In this document: piece by piece, positions 44,807-53,696 of the stretch
Layout of the letters: each line of letters begins with the position of its first letter
Position numbering within the stretch: the stretch's first letter is position 1
Assembly: GCA_017889585.1 (NCBI GenBank)
Contig: JAGFZX010000001.1
Span: forward strand, 115,519-179,518
DNA length: 64,000 nucleotides
Direction: 5' to 3'
Source of the DNA: Bacillota bacterium
GTDB lineage: Bacteria > Bacillota > Negativicutes > DSM-13327
The notes under the pieces: generated by a model
Seen by the model: the letters and a program-made list of their open reading frames with translations, nothing else
What the model was told of the DNA's origin: nothing
Database searches by the model: none
Made by a program: the position numbers and the translations under genes

Positions 44807-46954
44807 ATGTCAATGGTAATCAACACAAACATGTCCGCGTTAAACACTACGAATCAGTTAAACAAAAACTCTACCCTCATGAATTCATCCCTGCAAAAAC
44901 TGTCATCCGGGTATTCCATCAACAGTGCCGCTGACAATGCGGCTGGACTGGCCATCTCCGAAAAAATGCGTAGCCAAATTCAAGGTCTCGACCAAGCGAG
45001 CAACAACTCTCAAGATGCTATATCCTTGACTCAGACCGCAGATGGTGCTCTCGACGAAACGACTTCCATCCTAGAACGCATGCGCGAACTAGCTGTACAA
45101 GCTTCATCTGATGCGTTAACAGATGATGACAGATCCGCCATCCAAGATGAAACCGACCAACTTCGTCAGGAAATTGACCGTATTTCTAATGACACGGAAT
45201 TCAATACTAAGAAATTGCTCAATGGTGATAGCGGTACTACGACAGCTGTATCTGGCACAAATTCAGCTGTAATTAATGCTTCCGCGACTGTTGCAGGAAA
45301 CACTACAGCATCAGGTACTTATAGCGTAAGTTATACTGCAATTGCCACACAAGCAACTACCGGTACAACTGCTAATGCCACTGCTAATGCCACTGGTCTT
45401 ACAGCTGCTACTGCTGATGCAAGTGCTTTTGCCGGAGATATTACCATTAACGGAACAACGATCACCATCTTGGAAGATGACACCATACAAGGTGTTCTTG
45501 ATAAGATTAATGCCCAAACAGCAACTACCGGTGTAACAGCTACATTTGATACTACTGATACAGCTAATGGATATATTAAATTAACTGATGATACCTACAG
45601 CAGCGATTCTGAAATTACTTTAGCTGGTGATAATGACACATTAAAGGATCTTTTTGCAGCAATCGGCAGTTCCGATACAAGTACAAGTGTTACAACAAAC
45701 GGTACAGACGCTGCAGGGACAATTAATGGGGCAGCTGCTATCGCTGAAGGCAATACATTAACAGCTTTCGACCTCACTGTTACTGGTGATGATACAGCTT
45801 TGGCAGCGTTTGCGTCTACCACTGCTTATAAAGCTTTAGTTACTGCGACGACCACTACTCAAACGACTTTAACTTCTTCAATTACAAATGCTTCTAGTAC
45901 TGCCTCCGAAAATTTAGCGACTGCAGTTGCTACTGCTACTAGCGGTACTAGTAGTGCTCTTAAAAATGCTGTCACCGCTGCTTATGATGCTTATACTGCC
46001 GCTCTTAGCGCTGTTACTGATTATACTACTGCTGGGGATGTAGTTACTACTAAGACTGCTTTAGATACTGCTATTGGCAATTTAAACGATACTACTCTAG
46101 ATACTGCTTATGCTGATTATGACACTGCTGCTGGTACAGCTATAAATACTGCTGCTGCCGCTGCTGATGATGATGCTGCTGCTTATACTAGTAATGGTAC
46201 AGCTTTAGGTACTGCTATTACTGATGCTTCTACTGATACCGATGAAGCTACTTTCGCTGCTGCTGTAACTGCTGCTGGAGATAGTGGTGTCTCTGATGCT
46301 TACACTGCTTATACTGCTGCTCTTACTAGTGGTGATGCCGAAACTATCACTTCTACCAAAGCGACTTTAGCTAGTGAAATTGGTACTTCTAGTGTTGCTG
46401 GTGCTGCTACTCTCCAGACCGCTCTTTCTACTTATAATACTAATGCTGGTACTGCTATCACTAATGCAGCGACTGCTGCTACTACCGCTAAGACTAATTT
46501 AGCAGCAGCTGGTCCTGATGCTAGCGTTGACGTAGACGCCAGCAGTGCCCTAACCATTCAGGTCGGCGCAAACACAGGTCAAACCATGACGATTTCCATC
46601 AACGATATGGACGCTAATGCCTTGGGAGTTGCAGGCGATACTTCTACAACAGGTATTGATCTATCTGATGTAGATAGTGCTACCGATGCTATCACTGCCA
46701 TCGACGCAGCCATTAAGAAAGTATCTGCCGAGCGTTCTAACCTTGGTGCGGTTCAGAACAGTCTTGAGAGCAATATCAACAATCTGGACACTGAAAGCGA
46801 AAACTTGAGTTCTGCTGAATCTAATATTCGCGACACAGATATGGCTTCAGAAATGGCGGAATACACCAAACTGAGCGTCATTACCCAAGCTGCTACTGCG
46901 ATGCTCGCGAAAGCCAATCAACAACCACAACAAGTATTGAGCCTGTTACAATAA
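44807..46954 (+). CDS. hag: flagellin with large central insertion
   Basis: 715-residue flagellin, main filament subunit exported by the flagellar type III system. Conserved D0/D1 ends: 1-145 (INTNMSALNT..., LSSGYSINSAADNAAGLAIS) and about 575-715 (AERSNLGAVQNSLESNINNL..., QANQQPQQ-like end). The middle 146-575 is a long variable region. Residues 336-570 are almost only Ala, Thr, Asp, Ser and Gly and hold two ~105-residue repeats with AYTAAL at 395 and 501. Codons there favour GCT/ACT, unlike the ends. AAGGAGG lies 7 nt before ATG. Confidence 0.95.
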   Translation: MSMVINTNMSALNTTNQLNKNSTLMNSSLQKLSSGYSINSAADNAAGLAISEKMRSQIQGLDQASNNSQDAISLTQTADGALDETTSILERMRELAVQASSDALTDDDRSAIQDETDQLRQEIDRISNDTEFNTKKLLNGDSGTTTAVSGTNSAVINASATVAGNTTASGTYSVSYTAIATQATTGTTANATANATGLTAATADASAFAGDITINGTTITILEDDTIQGVLDKINAQTATTGVTATFDTTDTANGYIKLTDDTYSSDSEITLAGDNDTLKDLFAAIGSSDTSTSVTTNGTDAAGTINGAAAIAEGNTLTAFDLTVTGDDTALAAFASTTAYKALVTATTTTQTTLTSSITNASSTASENLATAVATATSGTSSALKNAVTAAYDAYTAALSAVTDYTTAGDVVTTKTALDTAIGNLNDTTLDTAYADYDTAAGTAINTAAAAADDDAAAYTSNGTALGTAITDASTDTDEATFAAAVTAAGDSGVSDAYTAYTAALTSGDAETITSTKATLASEIGTSSVAGAATLQTALSTYNTNAGTAITNAATAATTAKTNLAAAGPDASVDVDASSALTIQVGANTGQTMTISINDMDANALGVAGDTSTTGIDLSDVDSATDAITAIDAAIKKVSAERSNLGAVQNSLESNINNLDTESENLSSAESNIRDTDMASEMAEYTKLSVITQAATAMLAKANQQPQQVLSLLQ

Positions 46955-46960
46955 CTCTAA

Positions 46961-47006
46961 AAAATAAAGGGTTGCCTCAAAATAAAATGAGGCAACCCTT
47001 TATTTT
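46961..47006 (+). terminator. intrinsic terminator of flagellin gene
   Basis: 19-bp perfect stem AAAATAAAGGGTTGCCTCA with an 8-nt loop, T-rich tail, 7 bp after the stop. Confidence 0.9.
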
Positions 47007-47086
47007 ACTTTATAAGAAAACCGCTACACATCCTTTTAAAACGTTAAGAATAAACCCATATTCAATACAAAGGGCACAAAACTTTT

Positions 47087-47164
47087 TTAACCGCAAAGGC
47101 GCAGAGAACACAGAGAAAAGGTTATAATTATAAATCCTCTGTATCCTCTGCGCCTCTGCGGTTC
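47087..47164. repeat. palindromic repeat, AACCGCAGAGGCGCAGAG family
   Basis: Left arm TTAACCGCAAAGGCGCAGAG, right arm CTCTGCGCCTCTGCGGTT, about 40 nt between; second close copy of the element at 15229. It stands between convergent flagellin and fliS. Confidence 0.85.
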
Positions 47165-47215
47165 GTAAAGCTTATAATTTTCGTAATGCATTTTATCGTC
47201 CAGCAGTTTGTCAAA

Positions 47216-47608
47216 TTACTTTCCTACTGCTTGATCCACACGCACCTGCTTCATAGCTTGGCACCATGTGTCGCGAAATTCCACCAATAATCGTTTTGCT
47301 TCAACAAGTTGCACTTTATCTTTTTTAACATTCCCCTGAATTAAGCAATGTAAGATATATTCGTCAATACGCAGCCAGTTCTTGGAAATTTCCTGTTTCA
47401 TATCCATTGTCACCATAAATTCACGAACTATATTCTGGGCCCGCATATTCGCAGCATGTGCTTTTTGTATATCATTCTTTTCAATAGCCAGTATGCTTTC
47501 TGTAACAAAGCGGATGGCTCCGTTGTACAGCATCAGCGTCAATTCTGCTGGCGATGCGGTCATGATTTGTTGTCTCTTATATGCATTAGCTGTATTTGAA
47601 GCGTTCAT
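47216..47608 (-). CDS. fliS: flagellin export chaperone FliS
   Basis: 130 residues, helical. N-terminal NAYKRQQIMTASPAELTLMLYNGAIRF is the FliS signature; it binds the C-terminal D0 of flagellin and prevents premature assembly. Last gene of the flagellar operon and convergent with its client flagellin. GGAGG before ATG. Confidence 0.93.
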   Translation of the reverse strand: MNASNTANAYKRQQIMTASPAELTLMLYNGAIRFVTESILAIEKNDIQKAHAANMRAQNIVREFMVTMDMKQEISKNWLRIDEYILHCLIQGNVKKDKVQLVEAKRLLVEFRDTWCQAMKQVRVDQAVGK

Positions 47609-47639
47609 GACCTTCCTCCTTATAATTTCATCAAACAGA

Positions 47640-48035
47640 CTATGCCATTTGGTCTAAAAAAACACCGACACAATCTCGTATTCTAGCTATCCTATCTAAA
47701 AATTCTTGGGCTGGGTATTCTTTGAGCACTTTATGAGTTTTAATATCTTCAACCTGCACGATTAAGGTCCCTGTCTCTGTATGCAATAGAAATCCAATAT
47801 CTGTATTCATTGCTTGCATACAATTATTTAATTCTCCAGTAATATTTTTTAGTTCATCTTCACTAAGTTGTTTTTTGTTCGTAACAGTTCCATTATTTTC
47901 TGTATTAACCCCATCTTTTACAGCCCTTGTATTCGGTTCATTCTTATCTGTTATCTCTGGCTGCGTCTTAGCTTCCGTAACTGCGACCACTGCTGTTGAA
48001 GTTACATTACTACTACTCACATTTGCAATACTCAA
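47640..48035 (-). CDS. flaG: FlaG family protein
   Basis: 131 residues. Variable acidic N-terminus, then the FlaG core: LNNCMQAMNTDIGFLLHTETGTLIVQVEDIKTHKVLKEYP. FlaG proteins influence filament length. Start TTG at 48035 after AAAGGTGGG. Lies between fliS and the fliT-like gene, normal order. Confidence 0.85.
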   Translation of the reverse strand: MSIANVSSSNVTSTAVVAVTEAKTQPEITDKNEPNTRAVKDGVNTENNGTVTNKKQLSEDELKNITGELNNCMQAMNTDIGFLLHTETGTLIVQVEDIKTHKVLKEYPAQEFLDRIARIRDCVGVFLDQMA

Positions 48036-48070
48036 ATCACAGCACCCACCTTTATCCTTCTACATATGGA

Positions 48071-48490
48071 TTAGCCTTTTTCATTGAAACGCCTGCCATG
48101 GGCCACTATAGCCCAAGGATTAATATACTGATTTTTGACCTGCTGGCGAACTCTGCTACTTTTAAGTTCAGCGGCAATACGAGTCCGCTCAGCGATAGCT
48201 TCCTGCATGGCTTGGTGACTACGGTCTATTATTTCCTGCCCTTTATGGCTAATCTCCTGAATCAGGGGTGCTAACCGTTGTATATTTTTCCAAGTTTGAT
48301 CCTTTGATAACTCTAGATTGATAGCTACCAATTTCCTGATTAGTATCTCTCTTTCTCCAAACACTCGCTTTAGACCTTTCATCTCTCGCCGATGGATAAA
48401 ACGATATTGTGCTTCGGTATTGACGGCAATTTTTTCGAGCAGTTCCATTTTTTTTCTCAAGCAGCAACTTGCTTTTTCCCACTGCTCCAT
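48071..48490 (-). CDS. FliT-like flagellar chaperone candidate
   Basis: About 139 residues, helical, many charged residues and no conserved catalytic motif. Position directly after fliD in the operon is the usual place of FliT, the FliD export chaperone, but the sequence is too divergent for certainty; an FlgN-like protein is the alternative. AAGGAG precedes the ATG at 48490; the GTG at 48499 overlaps that site. Confidence 0.6.
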   Translation of the reverse strand: MEQWEKASCCLRKKMELLEKIAVNTEAQYRFIHRREMKGLKRVFGEREILIRKLVAINLELSKDQTWKNIQRLAPLIQEISHKGQEIIDRSHQAMQEAIAERTRIAAELKSSRVRQQVKNQYINPWAIVAHGRRFNEKG

Positions 48491-48526
48491 ACTATCCACT
48501 CCTTGAAAAGTTCTCTATTGCTTAGC

Positions 48527-50773
48527 TCAACTACTGGTAAGTGATGTTATGGATGAAAGTTGTGAATTCATGGTGCTAATATAGGTTTCCAATGTAGTAT
48601 ATTTGTCATAAAGGTTTTCTTCAAATTCATCTAGGCGATCTTCCTCTTCGTCCATTGCCTCTGTATATTTATCGATGAGTGTCGTCAGAGTGTTGTCATC
48701 TTCTGAGGCCTCGTTCTCAGCACCAGCTTTTTCTAGTAATGTACCTTTATTACCAGCGTTATCGCGAATAGTTGAAATGTTTTTCTGCAGGGTATCGTAA
48801 AAACGGTAGGCAATCCCTTCTTCCTTGTATCGGGTACTCAATTGACTGGAACTCAGAGAACGCAGAATAGCAGTGGTCCCAATAGATGCGCCACTAGAAG
48901 TTGTCGAGGTAGCCTGTTGTGTAAAAAGTTCCATAATAGCTTCTGGGTCACTGGCGATGGCTTCCGTCAGTGTATCTTCATCAATATAGAGTTTACCATC
49001 CTCGCCATAGTCGTCAGAACTAGTTATACCGATACTGGCAAGACTGATGGTTTGACCAGAAACTGAATCAATCAAGGATGTCCGTAAGTCACTCAATAAG
49101 GTTTCCAATGTAGAGTCACTTTCCAATAGCCCTACTTTTGCTTTGATTTCCCAAGCTTCAATCTCCTCATCTGTCATATCTGCTTTTTGATCGTCGGTAA
49201 GTGGCGGGTAGTCCGAATCAGCATTTTCATCGATGGCAGTGCTGATGGTATCGATCAGGGTATTATAATCCTCTACGAATTTGCTGATAAGATCATAAAC
49301 GCCATCCGTATCTTGGGTTACACTGACTGTGGCCTCTTCCGTCGTCTCTTGATTCACAGTATAGGTCACGCCGTCAATGGTCATGGTGTTGGAGCTACGG
49401 GTCAGAGCCTGACCATCTATCGTTACCTTGGCATCTTTACCCTCTGTGGACTTACCCAAAAGCAATGATACAAAGTTGCTCGTGCCCCCGTCAGCCACTA
49501 CCAAGGTATTGCCAGCACCTGTATCGTCGGCCGTCATTTCCAGTGCACCTGTAATCTCGTTATAGGACATCGTGACCCCAAGGTCAGCTTTGTTGATTTC
49601 AGACATCATACTAGCAAGAGTGACGGTAGTTGCAAAAGTTTTGGTAGTACCGTTGATCGTCAATTCGATCTTCCCGGCACTATTATACGTCAACGTGGAG
49701 TTTAACTGCTCGGCAATCGTCGCTAGCGTATCAGAGGTGTCCAAGCGGTTAGAGAGTATTGCATCCGTGCCGAAGCCCAGGTCGGTTAAACCATCATCAC
49801 TTGTAGAGGTGGCGCTAAGGGTAATCGCCTGTACACCATCATCTGCGGCTGTGATCTCTAGATATCCATCTGTGTTTGTGCTGACAGTAACTTTACCCGA
49901 ACCGACTGCATCATCAATAGCCGCTTGCAACGTAGTAATGGTATCGGCAGAAGTCACATCATCAAGTTCGACTGTATAATCTGTACCATCCAGGGTTATG
50001 ACAAAACTTTTGTCGCTAAGATCCGAACAATCCGCTGCCGCCGAACCTTGCACATTTTTTGAAATGCTAGTGGGTTGGTTAGTGAGTATTGCGTCAGTGC
50101 CAAAGCCGAGATCGGTTAATCCGCTGGTGCCTGTAGTAGGATCACTGATGCTAATCGCGTCAATACTATCATCTGCGGCTGTGATCACTAAATAGCCAGT
50201 AGTCGCATCTGTACTGACAGTCACTTTGCCCGAGCCGACTGCAGTATCAATAGCCGTTTGCAAGGTCGTAAGGGAAGTCACAGCATCAAGGTCCACGGTA
50301 TAGTCTGTTCCATCCAGAGTCATAACAAAACTTTGGTTGCTGAGATCTGAATAATCCGCCGTCACCGAGCCTTGCACATCGTCGCCACTTGTGAGTGTAG
50401 CTGCCGTAGCCAGCTGACTGACTTCTATAGTATGATTCTTCGCAGTGGCACTAGCAGAGCAAGTCGCTGTCACTACACTGTCGTCACTACTACTGGCATC
50501 ATACTGCAAAAAATTACTAGTTTTCATGATGCTGCTAGACGAGGTTATATCAAAATAGGTACTGCTAAAATCTTGAATATCAGCGATAATTGTTTGATAT
50601 GCATCCTGTTTCCATTCAGCCGTTTGTACCTCTTGTTGCAATTTATTTAGCTTCTTTGCCTTTTCAGCAGTCACTAGCTGCTCAACAATGCCATCCACGT
50701 CAATTCCAGAAGACAAACCCGTAATCCTCGTCGTTCCATTGACCGTACTTGTTGATATGCTACTTGTAGACAT
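48527..50773 (-). CDS. fliD: flagellar cap protein FliD, with duplicated internal domain
   Basis: 748-residue filament cap protein. FliD N-terminal domain at about 15-120 (RITGLSSGIDVDGIVEQLVTAEKAK), C-terminal FliD_C at about 460-740. Between them two ~100-residue units (133-232 and 241-342) are nearly the same: TLDGTDYTV(D/E)LD, AVGSGKVTVST, GLTDLGFGTDAIL. That makes it longer than usual (450-550 residues). GAGGTGGAG before ATG. Confidence 0.94.
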   Translation of the reverse strand: MSTSSISTSTVNGTTRITGLSSGIDVDGIVEQLVTAEKAKKLNKLQQEVQTAEWKQDAYQTIIADIQDFSSTYFDITSSSSIMKTSNFLQYDASSSDDSVVTATCSASATAKNHTIEVSQLATAATLTSGDDVQGSVTADYSDLSNQSFVMTLDGTDYTVDLDAVTSLTTLQTAIDTAVGSGKVTVSTDATTGYLVITAADDSIDAISISDPTTGTSGLTDLGFGTDAILTNQPTSISKNVQGSAAADCSDLSDKSFVITLDGTDYTVELDDVTSADTITTLQAAIDDAVGSGKVTVSTNTDGYLEITAADDGVQAITLSATSTSDDGLTDLGFGTDAILSNRLDTSDTLATIAEQLNSTLTYNSAGKIELTINGTTKTFATTVTLASMMSEINKADLGVTMSYNEITGALEMTADDTGAGNTLVVADGGTSNFVSLLLGKSTEGKDAKVTIDGQALTRSSNTMTIDGVTYTVNQETTEEATVSVTQDTDGVYDLISKFVEDYNTLIDTISTAIDENADSDYPPLTDDQKADMTDEEIEAWEIKAKVGLLESDSTLETLLSDLRTSLIDSVSGQTISLASIGITSSDDYGEDGKLYIDEDTLTEAIASDPEAIMELFTQQATSTTSSGASIGTTAILRSLSSSQLSTRYKEEGIAYRFYDTLQKNISTIRDNAGNKGTLLEKAGAENEASEDDNTLTTLIDKYTEAMDEEEDRLDEFEENLYDKYTTLETYISTMNSQLSSITSLTSS

Positions 50774-50798
50774 TTACTCCACCTCCGTCTTCTCAAAA

Positions 50799-52157
50799 TT
50801 ATGCAATATAATCGATCAGCGACTTGGTGACTACCTTCGCTCCAACGGCCAGGGCCGCTTCATAAGTGTATTCAGCGCTAGTTAATTCTGTAGCGGCTTC
50901 AGCCGTATCTATATTTTCGTTTTCTGTCATGATCGTATTATAGGTTGTATAGGCATCGCCTAGATTAGTCGTTACGCGGCTCACATTATCCATACGGGCG
51001 CCTAAAGTACCTTGCGCACCGGTCAACCGATCTAAATCCCCAGCGAGCTCGTCAATCAAATCCGTGATATCTAAGGAATTGGTTGTCACTGTTACGTTAC
51101 CTGAGGAGTCTAGACCAGTTGTCTTATAGCTGGTATCGCCATCGAGGGCCAGAAGCAATTTAGCGAAGGTATCAAACAGATTACTCTCAGTACCTTCACC
51201 AACAACATCTTGTCCCTCAATATTAACAGTCACTTCACTGCTAAAGCCAATATTGTAATTAATATCTTGATCTGTATTGTCAACAGCACTCGCTAAAGTA
51301 TCAGAGATAGTCTTAGCAGCAGTCGCCGCATCGGCTAATGTCGTGTTTGTGGGATCAGCATCTGCAGCAGCCTTAGCCGTCGTATAGTCAGCCAGAGCCG
51401 TAGCAGCAGCAGCAGTTAAATTAGTTGAGCCCCCATAAGTAGTTACAGCCGCTGCTAACGTGTCAGAAGTCGTCTGAGCAGCTGTTGCCTTCGCCGCCAG
51501 GACAAGGTCAGTAGGGGAGGCGGCAGCGGCAGTGGCAGCAGTCGTTGAAGCCGCCGCTGCAGTCTCCGCTGCATCGGATAAAGAGTTATAAACAGAACTA
51601 GCATTCGTCGTATAAAAAGATTCGATATCCTCATCATCGATATCCGCTGATACCACGCCACCAAGACTCAAGTAATCCCCCTTAAAAGTCACAGTGTCAC
51701 CAAGATCTGATGACACCAGTTCATAGGGTGCCTCACTTGTGCTATAACCGCCAAAAAGATAACGTCCGGCAAAAGTGCTATTCATAATTGTAATAGCATC
51801 ATCCCGCAGTGTCTCGATACTGCTCTTGATTGCTGCCAGATCTGTATCGCTGCAAGTATCACTTGATGCCTGGGTCGTTAATTCCTGGGCACTTTGAATA
51901 ATCTTATTCAATGAGCTTAAAGCGTCATCTGTCGCGGTCTGCCAATCATCGGCGGCTTGGGCATTATCTTGATATTGTTCGATTTGTGAGACATAACTGC
52001 GGTAGGTTACGGCCCGCGTTGCCACCACAGGGTCATCGGAGGCCCGTTGAATTTTTTGATTGGAGGACACAGCCGCATTCGCTGCAGCCAATCGATTGGC
52101 TGCTTTGTTAATATTGCGCAGAGTATTGTCCGCTACCATACCGTTAGTGATACGCAC
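50799..52157 (-). CDS. flgL: hook-filament junction protein FlgL, Ala-rich insertion
   Basis: 452 residues. Flagellin-like ends: MRITNGMVADNTLRNINKAANR and a C-terminal ELTSAEYTYEAALAVGAKV. Residues about 195-292 form an Ala/Thr-rich insertion similar in composition to that in flagellin. FlgL (HAP3) sits between FlgK and the filament. GTG start behind AGGAGGGG. Confidence 0.92.
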   Translation of the reverse strand: MRITNGMVADNTLRNINKAANRLAAANAAVSSNQKIQRASDDPVVATRAVTYRSYVSQIEQYQDNAQAADDWQTATDDALSSLNKIIQSAQELTTQASSDTCSDTDLAAIKSSIETLRDDAITIMNSTFAGRYLFGGYSTSEAPYELVSSDLGDTVTFKGDYLSLGGVVSADIDDEDIESFYTTNASSVYNSLSDAAETAAAASTTAATAAAASPTDLVLAAKATAAQTTSDTLAAAVTTYGGSTNLTAAAATALADYTTAKAAADADPTNTTLADAATAAKTISDTLASAVDNTDQDINYNIGFSSEVTVNIEGQDVVGEGTESNLFDTFAKLLLALDGDTSYKTTGLDSSGNVTVTTNSLDITDLIDELAGDLDRLTGAQGTLGARMDNVSRVTTNLGDAYTTYNTIMTENENIDTAEAATELTSAEYTYEAALAVGAKVVTKSLIDYIA

Positions 52158-52173
52158 AAAAAACCCCTCCTTC

Positions 52174-53679
52174 TTAATCGTCTACCATGTCAAGGGTAGT
52201 TTGATAGATTTCACTCCAGGTACTTACCATCGTAGCCGATGCATCATAGGCTGATTGATAAGTAGTCAAATTGATTGTCTCCTCGTCACTAGAAACCCCA
52301 GACACAGAAGAACGACTTGTGTCAATATAGCTTACACGCGTGCTCTTACGATTATATTGGTCTTCCGCGTAGGCCGCATCTGTGCTGACAGTAGCTACAA
52401 TGGTGTTGTATAAATCTGTAACTGTCGCATTGCCTGAAATGTTCACATCCTCACAGATACTGATAATGTCATCAAGATTTGTAGCATCTTCATCGCCACC
52501 ATCTGTTGCGGCTGCTGCAATTTTGTCAGTATCATCTTGAATGTCTTTTGATACGGTTATATTAGCCGCCGTAATATTTTGATATACAGCATCTACATCT
52601 GTGCCGCTTGCCATGAGTTCTTCGGAAGATAAGTCATCGTAGGAAAAGAAACGAATACCAGTAGTATCGTCAAGCCCTACCCCATCAGCATGACCGCTGT
52701 ACTCAGTGGTGCCAACCGTAACTCCTTCATTGAAAGCCTGGGCAAAAGTCCGTGTGAAGTCATCTAGCTGACTGATATAGTAAGGTATACCTTTACTATC
52801 TGAACTATTCCCATCCCGAACCTCAAGATATCCATTGAGTGCACCAGAATCACCTGAATTAAACTCGTCACCACTATCGGCCCAACGAATGCCGTACATA
52901 CCATACTGATCGCTAGTGGTATCGGTAACGGTATAACATTCCAGTTCTTTTGCATTATCCCCGTTTACTAGACTAGTTCCTTCAATTGCAATATTAAGGC
53001 AGCCCTCATCGCTTTCCGTTACCGTAATACCAACAAGTCCTGAAAGTTCATCAATTAATACACCCCGCTGATCCTCTAACTCATTTGTCGAAGCACCTGA
53101 GGCCGTAGCTACAGCAATTTGTTTATTCATCTCAGCAATCTGTGTTGCATAAGAGTTAATCTGATCCACTGTTGTTTTTACATCACTATTGATATCACTG
53201 CGTAATGCAGTTAGGCTATCAGAAGCTTCATTCAGAGTATCACAAAGATTACTAGCCTCCTCTAGCACTACTGCCCTCGCTGCTGTATCGCTCGGATCAG
53301 TTGCTAGAGTCTCTAGATCTGCATAAAAATCATCCAAGGCTGTGCTTATGGTACTGGTATCTGTACTACCAAACACAGTCTCAACTTGTGCTAGATAGGT
53401 GGATGAAGCCTCAGCTGCACTGGCTGCGCTATTTTCCTGCCAATATTTTTGATCAAGACGAAAACTTCGTACTCTATCTACTGAAGTAACCTCAACTCCC
53501 CCACCTACCAAGCTACTACTGTAAACCGCAGCTGGACCAACGGATGTCTGGTTCACCACTTGTCTTGAATATCCAGTTGTATCAATATTACTCATATTAT
53601 TCGTGGTTGTCGCTAGCCCAATTAGACTAGCAGACAAACCACGATTGGCAATACTAAGGCCCGCAAAAGTTGAAGCCAT
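52174..53679 (-). CDS. flgK: hook-associated protein FlgK, second copy
   Basis: 501 residues, FlgK type. N-terminal GLSIANRGLSASLIGLATTTNNMSN with the canonical GYSRQ motif just after; C-terminal domain ends in a divergent helix (YQSAYDASATMVSTWSEI). Follows another FlgK-like gene by 17 bp. AAGGGGG before ATG. Confidence 0.88.
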   Translation of the reverse strand: MASTFAGLSIANRGLSASLIGLATTTNNMSNIDTTGYSRQVVNQTSVGPAAVYSSSLVGGGVEVTSVDRVRSFRLDQKYWQENSAASAAEASSTYLAQVETVFGSTDTSTISTALDDFYADLETLATDPSDTAARAVVLEEASNLCDTLNEASDSLTALRSDINSDVKTTVDQINSYATQIAEMNKQIAVATASGASTNELEDQRGVLIDELSGLVGITVTESDEGCLNIAIEGTSLVNGDNAKELECYTVTDTTSDQYGMYGIRWADSGDEFNSGDSGALNGYLEVRDGNSSDSKGIPYYISQLDDFTRTFAQAFNEGVTVGTTEYSGHADGVGLDDTTGIRFFSYDDLSSEELMASGTDVDAVYQNITAANITVSKDIQDDTDKIAAAATDGGDEDATNLDDIISICEDVNISGNATVTDLYNTIVATVSTDAAYAEDQYNRKSTRVSYIDTSRSSVSGVSSDEETINLTTYQSAYDASATMVSTWSEIYQTTLDMVDD

Positions 53680-53696
53680 TTCATTACCCCCTTATT

